A DNA stretch of 64,000 bases from Aspidiotus rigidus (lineage: Eukaryota > Arthropoda > Insecta > Hemiptera > Diaspididae). The stretch lies in NCBI GenBank assembly GCA_035079385.1, contig JAVHKY010000038.1, forward strand, positions 2,480,001-2,544,000. The letters are read 5' to 3'. Below the pieces are notes generated by a model. It worked only from the letters and a program-made list of their open reading frames with translations. It was not told where the DNA came from and did no database searches. Made by a program: the position numbers and the translations under genes. Within the stretch, counting starts at the first letter, position 1. Every line of letters starts with the position of its first letter. Below, piece after piece: positions 63,049 through 64,000 of this stretch.

Positions 63049-63768
63049 TTACTCCGAAGCCTGCAAGACATAGCACAGATACTGTTTCCACATCTTGTAT
63101 TGAACTCCCCGGTATAAAACGATAGTGGTCGCCGGTTCATAAAATTTTAATATACTTAGGCGCTGACCACCTCGGTCACACTCATGAGGGGCTTTCATGG
63201 AAGGATCAGGAGCATTACTTGATCCGAGGATTGGTGCGACTAACGGTGCGAAGTGCCCACGCTTTGACGACGACGACTCTGCTTGCTCTGCCTCATCTTC
63301 GTCCGACGTGCAGTTCGGAGAAGCGGATCTGTGTTCAGGCGTGCGATGGCCGCGTATGTTCGTTTTCTCAGCTTCGATAATGGTTCCGAATAAACGGCAG
63401 TACGATGACCACTTTCCAATGTCATGTTCGTTGCAGACGGTGCTCGAATCGTGTAGTTCCCTAGCCGAGAAGGACGTACAAACGTCCGAGATGGAATCAG
63501 TTGGGATGGGTGGATAGAACGGTACAGAAAGCTTCATGGGGAAACCTAGAGGCGTATCGATAGTCGGAATTATATCCCGGATGATTCTGAGAAGTGGGTA
63601 TGACCTCAAAGCTATCGGTGGCTTCACACTCCCCGCCTCTTTGGCTTCAACAAGGAATTCTGCAGTATGATGATCTAAATTACTTTGTACGGCCAGTGTG
63701 CAATCATTGGGAATTTTGAGCTCGTGCTTCTCTATTTTTCCGTACAAAAAGTTATATATTCTTTTCAT
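63049..63768 (-). CDS. Hypothetical 239-aa protein
   Basis: The longest open frame in the window not assigned to a mobile element. It begins with ATG in an acceptable context (GAACAATGAAA) and ends at 63049. Composition is protein-like: N-terminal MKRIYNFLYGKIEKHELKIP, hydrophobic PLLRIIRDIIPTIDTPLGFPMKLSVPFYPPIP at ~78-110 (not a membrane helix), an acidic/Ser-rich segment (CTSDEDEAEQAESSSSKRG) at ~155-175 and a basic C-terminal part. No signal peptide, no catalytic motif known to me. A TTTATACGAC stretch (minus) lies about 40 bp upstream. It could be a host exon or an ORF from an unknown mobile element. Confidence 0.4.
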   Translation of the reverse strand: MKRIYNFLYGKIEKHELKIPNDCTLAVQSNLDHHTAEFLVEAKEAGSVKPPIALRSYPLLRIIRDIIPTIDTPLGFPMKLSVPFYPPIPTDSISDVCTSFSARELHDSSTVCNEHDIGKWSSYCRLFGTIIEAEKTNIRGHRTPEHRSASPNCTSDEDEAEQAESSSSKRGHFAPLVAPILGSSNAPDPSMKAPHECDRGGQRLSILKFYEPATTIVLYRGVQYKMWKQYLCYVLQASE

Positions 63769-64000
63769 TGTTCATCGAATCAAAGTTCCTGTCGTATAAA
63801 GGATACATCGAGTCCCATAAAATTGTCTAACGAGTCAAACAGTATTAACGGCAGCTCAGTGGGGTTATACTGCGTTTTACGAATTAAAAACTCACTTGTA
63901 AACTACATCAAACTTCCAAAACATCGGACGAATGAAATAAGTTGGAAAATAAAAGAAAGAAATGGAGACACGAAGAGAAAGGGAAAAAAAACAAAACGGA
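63769..64000. other. Unassigned region at the right edge
   Basis: AT-rich; nothing recognised. Confidence 0.3.

Overview
The window looks like a transposon-dense, gene-poor stretch of an arthropod nuclear genome, most likely an insect. The evidence is spliceosomal-style signals, AT-rich intergenic DNA with many CpGs, and the mix of mobile elements: Penelope-like elements with a GIY-YIG endonuclease, mariner, BEL/Pao, Ty3/Gypsy, RNase H-bearing LINEs, R1-like and RTE-like LINEs, and a hAT remnant. A hymenopteran source is a guess from composition only. No bacterial operon, CRISPR array, tRNA or rRNA was found, and no intact multi-exon host gene can be assembled.

Layout. 0-5.7 kb: Penelope-like copies on the minus strand (a 5' fragment split by a MITE, then a head-to-tail pair, one nearly full length). 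5.8-10 kb: mostly unique non-coding DNA with a possible promoter/first exon and a coiled-coil ORF. 10-11.8 kb: AT-rich tandem array with a ~555-bp unit, bracketed by short direct repeats. 12.9-13.6 kb: dead BEL/Pao integrase. 13.6-18.8 kb: unique DNA, a 56-aa ORF and LINE fragments. 18.8-22.7 kb: a large composite inverted repeat (738-bp, nearly identical outer arms; inner inverted arrays of a ~153-bp tandem unit; palindromic centre). 22.7-31.2 kb: unique DNA with Penelope, hAT and LINE remnants. 31.5-34.0 kb: Penelope-like copy on the plus strand flanked by an inverted copy of its own 3' end. 37.5-42.2 kb: Penelope-like fragments and a truncated mariner.

42.3-52.5 kb is a nest. A degenerate Ty3/Gypsy element is split by a 5'-truncated LINE. 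Next to it is an in-frame duplicated exon-like segment, and the second copy of that segment is interrupted by a very young 3,999-bp Gypsy element. The young element has identical 381-bp LTRs, a 4-bp target duplication, tRNA-Leu primer site and polypurine tract. Its single 1,053-aa ORF encodes SAP-Gag-zinc knuckle-protease-integrase, with the whole reverse transcriptase/RNase H region missing. 55.2-60.4 kb: a BEL/Pao element (230-bp LTRs, 5-bp target duplication) inserted in an older LINE; it carries two frameshifts and has lost its integrase catalytic core. 61.2-62.0 kb: 3' end of an RTE-like LINE. 63.0-63.8 kb: an unidentified 239-aa ORF.

The main lead is the RT-less but structurally perfect Gypsy element, which must have been copied by reverse transcriptase supplied in trans. 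Second is the 3.9-kb composite inverted repeat at 18.8-22.7 kb. Third is the Penelope terminal architecture (tandem and inverted junctions). All identifications come from motifs read by eye; clade names are provisional.
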